Assembly (NCBI RefSeq): GCF_023343835.1
Contig: NC_064447.1
Span: 3,038,001 to 3,102,000 of the forward strand
Length of the DNA stretch: 64,000 bases
Direction of reading: 5' to 3'
Origin: Lagopus muta
Lineage: Eukaryota > Chordata > Aves > Galliformes > Phasianidae
Shown one piece after another: positions 1 through 24,964 of the stretch. How positions within the stretch are numbered: position 1 is the first letter of the stretch; every line of letters begins with the position of its first letter. Both the position numbers and the translations under genes were made by a program. The notes beneath the pieces were generated by a model. That model saw nothing but the letters and a program-made list of their open reading frames with translations. It was not told where the DNA came from and ran no database searches.

Positions 1-246
1 AATCCCAACAGCTGCTCCCTGGAGGACAGCCTGCTTCTTCTGGGTACACAAAGCAGGGACCCTATGGAAGCTGGGATCTGCACGTGGCACACAGCCTCGC
101 CAAGTGCCACACCTGGTGACATCTCTGTCCCCACACTCTTCTCTCTGCTAGCCCTATATGGCTGAAGGCAGAACATATGGGGCTCTGGTGGCTCTCCATG
201 CCCAGGGCTGCATGGTGGGGCTCAGTGGGGTGATGTGACGCTGTAC

Positions 247-880
247 CTGAACTCGTGTCCAGCTCCACCAGGATCTTGTTGTTGCTGAAGGCACGGCGCT
301 GGGTGGAAAGGAGGCCAGGGGGCTGCCAGGCAGCTTGACTCCAAACCTGTGGGCTGCTGCGGGGAAACAGCACACCTGGGGGATAGGGGTATGAGGGCAG
401 ACAGGGAGAGAGGCATAGGGACACCATGAGCGCTATGAGGGGGCACGGGGACACCATGACACACTGTGGGGGGATACAGGGACACTGCAGTGCACAGAAG
501 GGTGACATGGGAGGAACAGGGACATGGCACACCTTGGTGCAGTGACATGGGGACACCCGAACACATGGTGGGGGTGATCGGGACACCCTGACCCCTACAA
601 GGAGACATGCCACAATCCTGACACGCTGACAGCGGCCACGTGGGGACATGGAGGAACCCGACCCAGCGAGAGGGCACAAGTATACCCTATTATGTATAGA
701 AAAGGGCCGTGGGGGGACACGGGGCGCCAGACCACCCCCCGTGGGGCAAAGTCCGTGGGGATGCTCCCGCTCGGACCGGCAGCAGGGGACACGAGAACTC
801 AATCCCGTTGATAGCACAGCCGTGAGTGGAGCACCTGATCGAGCGATCCGACGGCCAAGGGTCACCGCTGCCGCCGCCAT
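247..880 (-). CDS. ECI1: ECI1-like 5' end (mitochondrial enoyl-CoA delta-isomerase 1), partial
   Basis: The best-supported exon is minus 346 (or 353/356) to 247: a pyrimidine-rich acceptor precedes it and the donor is CAG|GTACAG. In one frame it encodes a stretch ending RRAFSNNKILVELDTSSG, which resembles the presequence end and mature start of ECI1, the enzyme that shifts cis/trans-3 double bonds to trans-2 during mitochondrial beta-oxidation of unsaturated fatty acids. R-A-F|S fits an R-x-F|S presequence cleavage site. A first exon is proposed at minus 880-835 (start MAAAAVTLGRR, donor CAG|GTGCTC). Its phase (1) does not join the ECI1 frame through any acceptor I can see. A different upstream frame starting MTLGAAP joins through the acceptor ending at 357. 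Exon 1 is therefore uncertain. All later exons lie off the left edge. Confidence 0.55.
420..660. repeat. Degenerate GGGACA minisatellite-like tract
   Basis: Variants of GGGGACACCATGA recur every 20-40 bases. The periodicity is degenerate. A related but more decayed version lies at the same place in copy B (about 2170-2390), so the tract predates the duplication. The 285-residue minus-strand reading frame here looks like a by-product of this repeat. Confidence 0.5.
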
Positions 881-959
881 GTTCTCCGGGAAGGCCAAGC
901 AGACACGGAGCGGCCCCAAGCGTCACAGCCCCGCCCTGGAGCCCCGCAGCCCCGTTCCT

Positions 960-1110
960 TGGCGCTGAAAGTCACGCCCCCAGCCTTTAAGCCACGCCCC
1001 CAACCTTTAAGCCACGCGTTGGGACCACGCCCTGGTCCCCATAGCCACGCCCCCCCCCCCCCCCCCCCCCCCGACTCTGAAGCCCCGCCCCCAGCCGACC
1101 GCGCGGCACT
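960..1110. promoter_or_regulatory. GC/CACC-box cluster with a 23-C run, copy A
   Basis: Several CCACGCCC and CCCCGCCC boxes (candidate Sp/KLF sites) lie just upstream of the minus-strand ECI1 start candidate. An uninterrupted C run spans 1050-1072 (G on the minus strand). Copy B keeps the boxes at about 2660-2735 but not the long C run. Promoter function is inferred from box density and from the position between divergent genes. Confidence 0.5.
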
Positions 1111-1672
1111 GAAGTTCTGCCTCCCCGTGGTGGCGGGTGTGAATCTCAGTGCTGTGCTGTGCTACGCTATGCTGCGCTGTGTCCTCCTGCACCATCACAC
1201 CTGCGCCATCCTGCACTGCTCTGCACTGCCCTGGACTACACCAGCCTGCATTAGGCTGCACTCTGTTGTCCTGCACTGTCCTGTCCTGCCTTCACCATCC
1301 TGCACTACTCTGCCTCGCTTAGTGCTGCATCGTGCTCTGCATGCTTGCTCCACCTGCTATGCAGACCCCAAACCTCCCCCACCCTGCTGCCCTCTGGGTT
1401 CTGCCTTGCACATCTGAGCCTGGTGCAGCTACATCCCGTGGCAGTGTCCCCGTGGCGGCCCTTGCAGGCACAGCTCAGTCTTTGGGCAGCAGGGCTCTGG
1501 TAGCTCCAGGGCTGCAGAACCAGCCACATTGGGGCAGAATGGCCAGGGGCAGCTCCTCTGGTGGGAGCTGTGAGGCTGCACCAGCACCTCTTGTAAACTT
1601 CATCACAGTGGAGGCCATTCCAGGGAGCAGCACAGGACCTGGGGCTGCGGGCAGACTGCATTCGGCAGCAGC

Positions 1673-1800
1673 ATGGCAGGTTCAGTGCTGCCTCTCTGTC
1701 ACCCTGCAGGGCAGCTTGCCCGATGCAGCGCAATGGGCTGGGAACAGGGTGGTGTGGGCTGTAACTGTGGTTCATCCATGGAACTGGAGGAACTGGAATC
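1673..1800 (+). pseudogene. Decayed duplicate of PTX4 exon 1
   Basis: From ATG at 1673 the sequence follows the functional PTX4 first exon at 3319 (shared MA-SVLPLC start and the same CACCCTGCA-GGCAG stretch). About 14 bases that encode the signal-peptide core in the functional copy are missing. That deletion shifts the frame and destroys the leader. No good donor was found at the end, so this reads as a dead exon left by the tandem duplication. Confidence 0.65.
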
Positions 1801-1934
1801 TGCTGAAATTAGGAGAAGATTCTGCACCTTCTAAGCCTGATGAGCGGTGCAGTCCCAGCACAGAAAGCAACCAGCTTGGGGGATCAGTATGGGAGAGATG
1901 GTGAAGGCGGTCTGTGCGAACCAGGGAATGACTA

Positions 1935-2095
1935 ACCAATCAGTCTGATCTCAATGCCAGGAAAGGTTACGGAACAGACTATCTTGAGTAGGATCATTCA
2001 GTGTGCGTGGGACAGCTGGGGGATCAGGCTCAGCAAGCATGGGTTCCTGAAAGGCAGGTCCTGCTTCATCAATCTCATCTCTTTCAGAACAGCAA
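1935..2095 (+). mobile_element. CR1 LINE reverse-transcriptase fragment
   Basis: The frame starting at 1954 encodes a stretch with PGKV-EQ-ILS and GFLKGRSC--NLISF, which matches the reverse-transcriptase region of chicken repeat 1 (CR1), the dominant avian non-LTR retrotransposon. Only about 50 codons survive. It sits between the two copies of the tandem duplication, immediately before copy B. Confidence 0.7.
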
Positions 2096-2109
2096 AGCTG
2101 AGCTGCCCC

Positions 2110-3445
2110 AGGTGCAGCAAAGGCAATCTGGCACTCATGAGTGGGGGGTAAGGGTGGGCAGGGAGAGGGGCATAGGGACACCATGAGCACTGTAGGGGGG
2201 CATGGGGACACTGTGACCCACGTTGGGGGGTGACATGAAGACACTGCAGTGCACAGAATTGGGACGTGGAGGGAACAGGGACTCGCCAACCCCAGGGTGC
2301 ATTCCAACGCACATTGAGGGAATATGTGTGACAACCCTGACACTGATGGGGGCTGTGCAAAGACATGGAGGAACCCGACGCAGGGAGAGGGGACAAGAGG
2401 ACCCCGCAACATACCGAAAGGGGTCGTGTGGGGACATGGGGTCATACGGCACTCTCCTGCTTGGACCAACAGCAGGGGACACGGGACGTGGGGACTCACC
2501 ATCCTGCAGGGGAGCGCACCTGACAGAGTGATCCGGCGGGCGAGGGTCACCACTGCTGCCATCATCTCCCGGTGGGTCAATGGGACGCGCCGCAGCCCCG
2601 GGATCCTCACGGTGCCGTCCCACCACCTGGCGCCGGAGCCCCGAACCTTGGTGATGAATCCCCGCCCTCTGGCTCCGAAGCCACGCCCATTGTCGCACAA
2701 GCCCCGCCCCTTGGCGCTGAAGCCCCGCCCCCAGGTGGCCTCGCGGTGCACACGTGCTGCCGCCCCGTGGTGGCATATAGCGAAGTGCACGGCGATGTCC
2801 TGAGCCTTCTTGTCCTGTCCTGCACCGTCCTGCACTGCACTGACTGCACCATCCTGTTTATGCCATCCCACCTGCGCCATTCTGCACTCTTTCATGCTGT
2901 CCTGTATTGCTCTGGGCTGCACCAGCCTGCACTAACCTGCACTATGTTGTCCTGCTCACCATCCTGCGCTGCCCTGCTTGTTTGCCCTGTAGTTTCTCTA
3001 TTGCTGCATAACCCCAAACCTCCTCCCCACCATGCTGTCCTCTGGGTTCTACCTGGGCCCAACGGAGGCACATCTGCCAGGAATGTCTCTATGGCTCCCC
3101 TGTGGGCACAGCTCAGTCCCTGGGCAGCAGGGTTCTGGCAGCTCCAGGGCTGCAGGAACAGCCACGTTGGAGCAGGATGGCTGGGGGCAGCTCCTGGCTT
3201 CGGTGGCTGTGAGGCTGCGCCAGCACCTCCTGCAAACCTCATCACAGTGGAAACCATCTCAGGAAGCAGCACCAGAGGCTGGAACTGGAGCTGCGGGCAG
3301 ACAGCATTCGGCAGCAGCATGGCGAGGTCAGTGCTGCCCCTCTGCCTGCTGCTCTCTGCCACCCTGCAAGGCAGTTTGCCCAATGCCCCAGGGCTCACGG
3401 CCCGCAGTCTCCCTCTGCTGTGGCGGCTGCGGCAGCTGGAGGAGC
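2110..3445. repeat. Tandem duplication copy B (ECI1/PTX4 intergenic block)
   Basis: Counterpart of 365-1800. It carries a minus-strand ATG exon candidate (2565-2520, donor CAG|GTGCGC), GC boxes at about 2660-2735, and at its right end the intact PTX4 exon 1. The minus-strand candidate keeps an open frame in the same phase as its copy-A partner, so it could still serve as an alternative first exon for the leftward gene. Confidence 0.85.
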
Positions 3446-4867
3446 AGGTGGGTGCTGGGCAGCCTGGGGGGCGCAGCACAGCAGGGCGCATCCCTATGGC
3501 ATCCTTCACACCACTCCATTGCAGTTTCGTCGGTTCCAGGAGGTGACACTGAGCCATCTCCAGAGCATCGCCAGGAACTACAACATCTCCTACAATATCG
3601 ACAGCCGCTTTCGGTCACTGGCAGAGCAGGCAGAGGCAGCCGACGCAGCTCGGGCTGCCCTGGGCTCTGAGCTGGCCCGCCTGGCTGCTGTCAGTCGGCA
3701 GCTGCAGCGCAGAGTAAGGAGGCTGGAAGGGCGAGCCCAGAGCCCCCGTGCTGAGCCACAAAGCCTGCAGGATGCAGTGCGCAGCCAGCAGGAGCTGCAG
3801 CATTCAGTGTCCCTCAGTACTTTCAGCTCTCGGCCCCTCAAGGTGAGGCAGCAGCAGCATCAGTGGGAGCAAAGGCAACGGATGCTGGTGGAGACTGGAC
3901 CCAGTAGAATGCCTGGGGAGGATGCTGAGCCCCTTGGTGACACCAAAGCTGTCACGGCAGTGCTGTCCACTTCAGCCACTGGCCCCCAGGAGCAGCTCCC
4001 GGCCCTCCAACAGCTGGAGACAGGTGGGTGCAGGTCCCTTACCTGACCAGTGGAACGGGAGGGTGGTCCGGTCCTGGTGCTGACAGGTATCAGAGCTCTG
4101 TATGACACAGCTTTGCCTTTGGTTCCATTTTAAAATATGGGGCTCCACCCAAGGCCTGTAGTGAGGGTTGCAGGGATTGCACAGCCCACTGTGAAGCCCT
4201 AGGGACATCTGTCCTTGTAGCAGTGACTGAGTGCTGCTTTCCCTTCCCAGTGTGCAGTGTGGGCTCCGTGCTGCTGTTCTCCAACACCTCAGCCAGCAAT
4301 GGTGCTGTGCTCCAGCCGAGGCTGCATGTGGGGCTGCGGGAGCTGTCATTGTGCACCTGGCTGCTCACCCCAGCCCCTCATCTCGGCACTGTCCTGTCCT
4401 ACACCAGCGAGGCTGAGGGCAGCAAGCTGGCCCTGCACGGGATCCACCCTGGGTCTGCACGTTTTGTTATCGGGGACACAGAGTTTCGGCAGCTCTCAGT
4501 TACACCACTCCTGGATGGCAAATGGCACCACCTCTGCCTCACCTGGTCATCCAGCTATGGCCAGTACCGTTTATATGTGGACAGGAGGATGCTGGCTGCT
4601 GGCTCTGGCTTCCAGCAGGGCTATGAGGTTCCTGCTGGGGGCTCACTGATGCTGGGCCAGCAGCAATCCCACAGTGGGGACTCTGTGCCCTTTCTGGGCC
4701 AGCTGGCTGGCCTGGCCCTCTGGAGCAGGGCTCTGCTGCCTGGGGAGGTGGCCAGCATGGCTACTGGGCAGGGGCTGCCCCATGGGCCCCTCCTGACACT
4801 GGCTAATGCCACCCTGCAAGGTGAGGTGCGCAGGGGGAGGTGTGCCTGCCTCCAGAACTGCCCATGA
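3319..4867 (+). CDS. PTX4: PTX4, pentraxin 4 (long pentraxin)
   Basis: Three exons join in phase: 3319-3447, 3525-4023, 4251-4867 (414 aa; human is somewhat longer). Exon 1 encodes a signal peptide (MARSVLPLCLLLSATLQG). Exon 2 encodes a helical, heptad-rich, probably coiled-coil segment with many L, Q and R residues. Exon 3 encodes the pentraxin domain from about residue 212, with signature H303-x-C305-x-T307-W308-x-S310 and the conserved disulphide pair C244/C305. Pentraxins are secreted, multimeric, calcium-dependent ligand-binding proteins; the ligand of PTX4 is not well established. The neighbour CLCN7 matches mammalian synteny. The last codons pass a possible donor (CAAG|GTGAGG at about 4820), so an alternative 3' exon cannot be excluded. 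Codon phase at every junction supports the model. Confidence 0.88.
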
Positions 4868-5095
4868 TGGCTGAGGGAAAGTGCTGGTTCCTAGTGTTCA
4901 TGGTGGCTTGTAGTGCCTGGGCAGTGTGAGCTGCATCCCCTGGGTGATGGGACACAGGCAGCAGGCTGCCTCACAGCCAGGATGGTTGTGTTCCTGGGGA
5001 GCTATGGGCAGGCCGTGGGGGGGCACCAGGCAGAAGTCTGCTCCTCCACATCTCCAGCTCCTGCCCCCAGGAGCACATACAGCCTCATTATTCCT

Positions 5096-5101
5096 ATTAA
5101 A
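5096..5101 (+). terminator. PTX4 polyadenylation signal (ATTAAA)
   Basis: ATTAAA lies about 230 bases after the PTX4 stop, before the CpG-rich DNA of the next promoter begins. It is the only strong candidate in this 3' UTR. Confidence 0.6.
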
Positions 5102-5159
5102 GTGCTTTAGAGAGAGAGGAAATGGCATCTATTTTTGGTCTTGCTTTTCACTGCAGCAC

Positions 5160-5655
5160 TCGGCGCCGCTCACAGCCCTGCTGGGTGCAGCATCCCACAG
5201 CAAGCTGTACAGAATTCAGTTTCAGGCGGGTTTTAACGTACACCGCCGCTCTCTGAAACCCGCACGGCTCCCTGGTGCGCTGGCTCTCCTCGCCGCGCTG
5301 CCGTGGTCACGCGGCGCAGCGCAGTGACAGCCGGGTGCCGGCCGCCAGCATCTGCCACTGAGTCACAACCGGGGAAGTTGGGGCACGGAAACGCCAGTGA
5401 CCCGCGATGAGCCAAAGCCGCCAGCCCAGCCGCTCACCGCCCCGCCTGTCCGCCCTGCCCTCCAGGAGCCACAGAGCCCCGCGGGCGGTGCCGAGCCGCG
5501 GGCTGAGAGTGGCCCCGCAGGGTGCGGGGACTACAACTCCCATGGTGCCCCGGGGCGCGATCGCCGCGCCGGACGCCGTAGTGCTCACGTGACGCCGGCA
5601 GGTGTCACATGACCGGCCGGTGAGGCAGGGACCGCCGGAGTCGCAGCCGCTCCGC
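5160..5655 (+). promoter_or_regulatory. CLCN7 CpG promoter with ZNF143 and CLEAR/E-box motifs
   Basis: A CpG-rich block precedes the CLCN7 ATG. ACTACAACTCCCA at 5530-5542 matches the ZNF143/SBS core. TCACGTGA at 5585-5592 and GTCACATGAC at 5604-5613 match the CLEAR/E-box type (consensus GTCACGTGAC) bound by TFEB and TFE3, the activators of lysosomal genes. They lie about 65 and 45 bases before the start codon, where CLEAR elements usually sit. No TATA box is evident. Confidence 0.75.
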
Positions 5656-21382
<15,727 letters not shown>

Positions 21383-22790
21383 TGTGGGGCAGCACGACCC
21401 AGCAGAGTTGTGCCCTGGCCCCCGGCCCCTCTGAGACCAGGACCCTATTTTGGTGGAGCAGGGAGAGGACAGGGTTGGCTTGTGGAGGCATCACGGTGCC
21501 TGGAGCACCGACCCAGCCACACTGCCCTGGCTCTCCGTGTGTTGCTGCCTTCTCCAGTCTGCTGCCTCCCCTTCTCCTCTTCCTCACTACTTCCTCTGCT
21601 TCCCTGAGGTATCAAAATACACGGTTAGCTCTGTTAGCTCCTTGAATAGGTTCATCACGGGTTGGGTGAAGGCAGGAGTGGGCCCAGGGGAGCTGGCATG
21701 CCCTGCTGAGCTGCGCCCAGTCTTTCTGCCACAGTCTCTGCCCTCTGTCTCTGCTGCCACCCTGGGCTGTCTGGGCCTGGCCCTGGCTGAGCACCCCCTA
21801 TGGGGCTGGGTCAGGCTGTGTGGGGATGGGAAGTGGTGGGGCTCCTCCTGCTTCAAAGTCCCTGTCCCTTCTCCCTATGCTGTTGCCAACTGTGGGGGTG
21901 AGCCCTGTGCCACACTCCTGCAATTCTGCTCCTCTGGCTGGAGGAGTTCCCTGCCCTGCTGTGCAATAAAAGGGCTCCCATGGTTCAGCAGCTGCTGCCT
22001 CCATCTCTTTCTTGGCTCCCTCAGCTGCTTTGCCTCTAAGGGCAAGGTGTGAGGGATAGTGTGGCCATGCCTGGACTCTAAGTGGGGAGGGGAAGAGCCT
22101 TTTCCTTGGGGGGTGGTGGACCTAGAGTATGGTCCCCTCTGACTCCTGCTCTCCTCCGAGTCCCAGAAGTGCTTCTTCAGTGATGCTGGGTCCTCAGCTG
22201 TGTTTCTGTACGTGCTGCAGTTTGGTCCAGACTGGCACAGTAGCCTGGGTCCTGCTGGGCTGGGCCACAGGGGGAGACCAGTCTGCTTCTCCCTGGGTGA
22301 GGAGAGTTTCCAGCCCTCACATCCCCCTGGTGTAACTCCCCCTCCTCTGTCTTCCTTTGCCATCATCACTACAGGTGCTGGCCCTATCCCTGCTCCTTGC
22401 ACTGCACCATGCCCTGCAGTGGCAACACCCTATGCTGTGCTCTGGGCTGAGAGCTGTGCAGGGCAGAGGAATGCTGGTACCTGTGGGCTTCCAACCACTT
22501 CTGTGCTGAAATAAACCCTGTTTGTACTTTTATTCTGGCATTGCCTGTCTCATGCTTCCCTCCATCTCTTTGTGCTGTTGCTGGAGCTCAGCTCCCAGAA
22601 TTGGTGCTAGGGGCTGTGAGCACTGCTCTGCCTGAGAATGCCAGGGATTTGGGGTGCTTGTATGGGGGGAGTGCTGCGTGTCACAGCCCCCTGGCGAGGG
22701 GTGGGTGCCCAGAGCTTCTTCCTGGGTGCTTTTCCCTTTCAAGGCCAACAAAGAGCCACTGTAATAAAGGGGGGGATGCCTTGGCTGGAC
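21383..22790 (+). other. CLCN7 3' UTR with three AATAAA signals
   Basis: AATAAA occurs at 21965-21970, 22509-22514 and 22763-22768. The first is about 580 bases after the stop and may define the short UTR; the others could give longer forms. No coiled-coil gene (CCDC154 sits here in human) is recognisable between CLCN7 and PERCC1. Confidence 0.6.
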
Positions 22791-23182
22791 CCTGGTAACA
22801 GGGCTGGGTTCCAGCAGCAGCTAGGAGGCCATGGAGAAGGGGAAGTCTCCAGCCTGGTTCCTGCTTGCTGGCAGTGCGGTGGCCCTGGGTCCGTATGGTG
22901 CTGCTGAGTCCCCCCCACCCAGGCTGCAGTGCATTGCTGGCTGGCAGCTGGGTGCTTTGTGAGGCCCCACGTTGCCCTTTGCCCCGGCACAGCTGAGATA
23001 AGGGGATGGGATCCACCGCATTGGGCCTGCCGAGCAAACACAGGCTGTGCTCCTCCAGCCACTGCGTGTCCCTCCTCCTCCTCTTCCTGGAGCCGAGGGG
23101 TGCTGTGCTGCAGCCCTTTGCCACCCAGGGCCAGGGATACTGTGGTGAAGGAAACCGCACGCGCTCATGCCTGTGGGAGTCA

Positions 23183-23188
23183 TTTATT
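23183..23188 (-). terminator. PERCC1 polyadenylation signal (AATAAA, minus strand)
   Basis: TTTATT on the plus strand reads AATAAA on the minus strand, about 115 bases after the PERCC1 stop codon at 23302-23304. This gives a short 3' UTR. Confidence 0.7.
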
Positions 23189-23301
23189 CACTCGTCCCAT
23201 TGCTGGCTCCGACCCACTGGCTCCAAGCGTCCCATTGCCCATGGGTTGCTCATTACCTGGGCGGCGTGTGGCAGCCCTGAGCTGCAGTGGGTCGCAGTGG
23301 G

Positions 23302-24030
23302 TCACAGCCCACTGTAGGGCTCGGCCTCCAGCCCCGCATGGCCCGGCACAGGAGGCAGCTCCCGCCCACTGCCTGGCAGCTCCGGCCCCGGCTCCACTGT
23401 CCAGTGGGCCAGCAGGTCGCTGAAGTCAGGGGTGCCGGCGTGCAGGAGGCTGCCGGGGCCGGGACCCGGCTCCCTCCAGAAGGAGGGCGGCAGTTTCCTC
23501 CTGTGCATGGGGGTGATGTGGCCATATTTCCTCTCCAGCCGCTGCGCCTTCCCGCTGACCGCCTGTGGTGCCAGGCACCGGCGCACGCCGTACTCAAAGA
23601 GCTCAGCCAGTGGCCCCAGCCTGTGTGCGGCCCCGTGGGCACCGAGTGCCGCCTCCGGCTGCGCCCGGCCGCCCCGTGCCGTGTGCCCCAGGCTGGGCGA
23701 GCTGCGGGGCGAGCTGCAGTCCTCGGGCACGCCATGGCCGCCAGCGGCCTCCTCCCGGCCCCGCCGCCCGAAGTACCGCTGGATGTCGCAGCTGATGAGC
23801 TCTGAGAAGCGCAGGAGTCGCAGCGTGGTCTCTGCAGCACTGGGGCAGGCGGGCTCCGGTCCGCCGCTCTGCTCTGCTGCCTCCTCTTCATCCTCCTCCT
23901 CCTCTTCTTCGTCGTCCTCCTCGGAGAGGTCGGGGAAGTCGGGCTCGGGATGTGCAGGCAGGAGCAGGCCGTGCGGGAAGGGTGAGGGCAGCCGCAGCTC
24001 GGCCAGCGGCCGGATGACGCCGGCAGCCAT
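23302..24030 (-). CDS. PERCC1: PERCC1, proline- and glutamate-rich protein with coiled coil 1
   Basis: A single coding exon of 242 aa starts MAAGVIRPLAEL, the expected PERCC1 N-terminus. It carries a Glu/Asp tract at residues 37-50, a helix with ELISCDIQRYFGRR (about 77-90), a basic conserved stretch KYGHITPMHRRKLPPSFW and a late TPDFSDLLAHW motif. In mammals PERCC1 is needed for enteroendocrine cells, and deletion of the locus causes congenital diarrhoea; its molecular function is unknown. The place next to CLCN7 and the opposite strand match human. ATG at 24030 has a strong context (GAC-ATG-G). A noncoding first exon lies upstream, with acceptor CCCGCAG ending at 24068. An upstream ATG at 24894 would be in frame after splicing and add 21 residues, but its context is weak. 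Confidence 0.85.
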   Translation of the reverse strand: MAAGVIRPLAELRLPSPFPHGLLLPAHPEPDFPDLSEEDDEEEEEEDEEEAAEQSGGPEPACPSAAETTLRLLRFSELISCDIQRYFGRRGREEAAGGHGVPEDCSSPRSSPSLGHTARGGRAQPEAALGAHGAAHRLGPLAELFEYGVRRCLAPQAVSGKAQRLERKYGHITPMHRRKLPPSFWREPGPGPGSLLHAGTPDFSDLLAHWTVEPGPELPGSGRELPPVPGHAGLEAEPYSGL

Positions 24031-24199
24031 GTCGGTGCAAAGGGACACCCCGGGGTCTGGGCTCACCCTGCGGGCAGGGACACGGCGTGAGGGTGGCACG
24101 CAGCCCCGTCCTCCCACCCTGTCCTGTCCTGCTGCCCCGCTGCGGTGTTCCGCCCTCAGGCATTGTGGGGCTGTGTCACACTGTGCCACCGCCAGTGTG

Positions 24200-24420
24200 G
24201 GGTGCGGGGCAGCGGGGATGTACCCCTGTCCCTGGGATGGGGGCCATGGGACACAGAACAGCAGGGATGTCCCCGCTGATCCATGGGACACAGGGCAGCA
24301 GGGGTGTCCCCTCTAACCCCACTAAGTGCAGGGCAGTAGGGATGTCCCCAGTGAGATGTGAGGCAGCAGGGTCGTCCCATCCGAGTTGCAGGATGTGGAG
24401 CAGTACGAACATCCCCTGAG
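24200..24420. repeat. Minisatellite in the PERCC1 intron
   Basis: Variants of GACACAGGGCAGCAGGGGTGTCCC recur every 30-50 bases between about 24215 and 24420. The copies are imperfect. Long open frames on both strands across this stretch are by-products of the repeat. Confidence 0.65.
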
Positions 24421-24868
24421 CTACAGAGTAAGTTTAGTGTTCCCCTGGACATCCCCTGTTACCCCAGGGCTCCGCGTGGTGGTGAATGGTATTGAGCACC
24501 TCCCGCCCTGGGCACAGCATGGTGAGATCAGGATGCTGAGAGCCCACACAAGGACCCCAAATGTTTCTCTGTTAGGGGATAAACCTGGCCCCCTCCCAGC
24601 ACTGCTTTGTAGGCTCTGGTCACAGCTCAGTCCTGCCGAGCTGGATGAGGCCCCTCTATGCTCTCTATGCTCACTACAGAGCACTCAGCCACATGCCCCA
24701 TTCCCCTCCACAGGCAAGTGATGGGCTCTGCTCCAGGGGCTCTGCACACCCTGCAGGGATGCTCACCTCCAGGAAGCAGGGAGAGCAGAGCTGCAGGGGC
24801 TGGAGGGCATTGCCCGGTGCCGTATCTCCTGCAGCGCCCTGGCTCAGCCCGGCTCGGTCGGCACTCAC

Positions 24869-24920
24869 CTTAGTGCTGCTGCCCGGCCATGCATAGGCTC
24901 CCGCGCCGTTCCCCCTCGCT
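24869..24920 (-). other. PERCC1 noncoding exon 1
   Basis: The minus strand shows CTAAG|GTGAGT at 24869/24868, a consensus donor facing the acceptor at 24068. The exon contains a six-codon upstream frame (MAGQQH, 24890-24870) that stops just before the donor. The transcription start near 24920 is placed from the TATA box at 24943-24951. No transcript evidence is available to me. Confidence 0.65.
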
Positions 24921-24942
24921 GTCCCTCCACCTGGGCCTGAAG

Positions 24943-24951
24943 TATTTATAG
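24943..24951 (-). promoter_or_regulatory. PERCC1 TATA box
   Basis: The minus strand reads CTATAAATA about 30 bases before the inferred start of the noncoding exon. A focused TATA promoter suits a tissue-restricted gene, in contrast with the CpG promoters of CLCN7, LUC7L and FAM234A. Confidence 0.7.
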
Positions 24952-24964
24952 CAGAGCAGCGAGC

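Larger units (their letters stand above)
365..1800. repeat. Tandem duplication copy A (ECI1/PTX4 intergenic block)
   Basis: This block aligns by eye, in the same order and orientation, with 2110-3445. Shared landmarks in order: 'GGCATAGGGACACCATGAGC' (411 and 2169), 'GACATGGAGGAACCCGAC' (645 and 2363), the minus-strand ATG first-exon candidate (880 and 2565), runs of CCACGCCC/CCCCGCCC boxes (about 970-1090 and 2660-2735), 'CACCAGCCTGCA' (1240 and 2919), and a PTX4 first-exon-like ATG (1673 and 3319). Many small gaps and substitutions separate the copies, so the event is not recent. Confidence 0.85.

Noticed and set aside
62-919. 285-residue minus-strand frame read as one long ORF
   Set aside because: It runs through a GGGACA repeat and two exon-intron boundaries. 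Only the parts near 247-356 and 835-880 look coding.
23432-24316. 294-residue plus-strand frame opposite PERCC1
   Set aside because: Its Ser-rich run is just the antisense of the PERCC1 Glu tract; no domain or splice support.
24200-24452. Frames on both strands upstream of PERCC1 coding exon
   Set aside because: By-products of the minisatellite; the consensus splice pair 24868/24068 marks this as intron.
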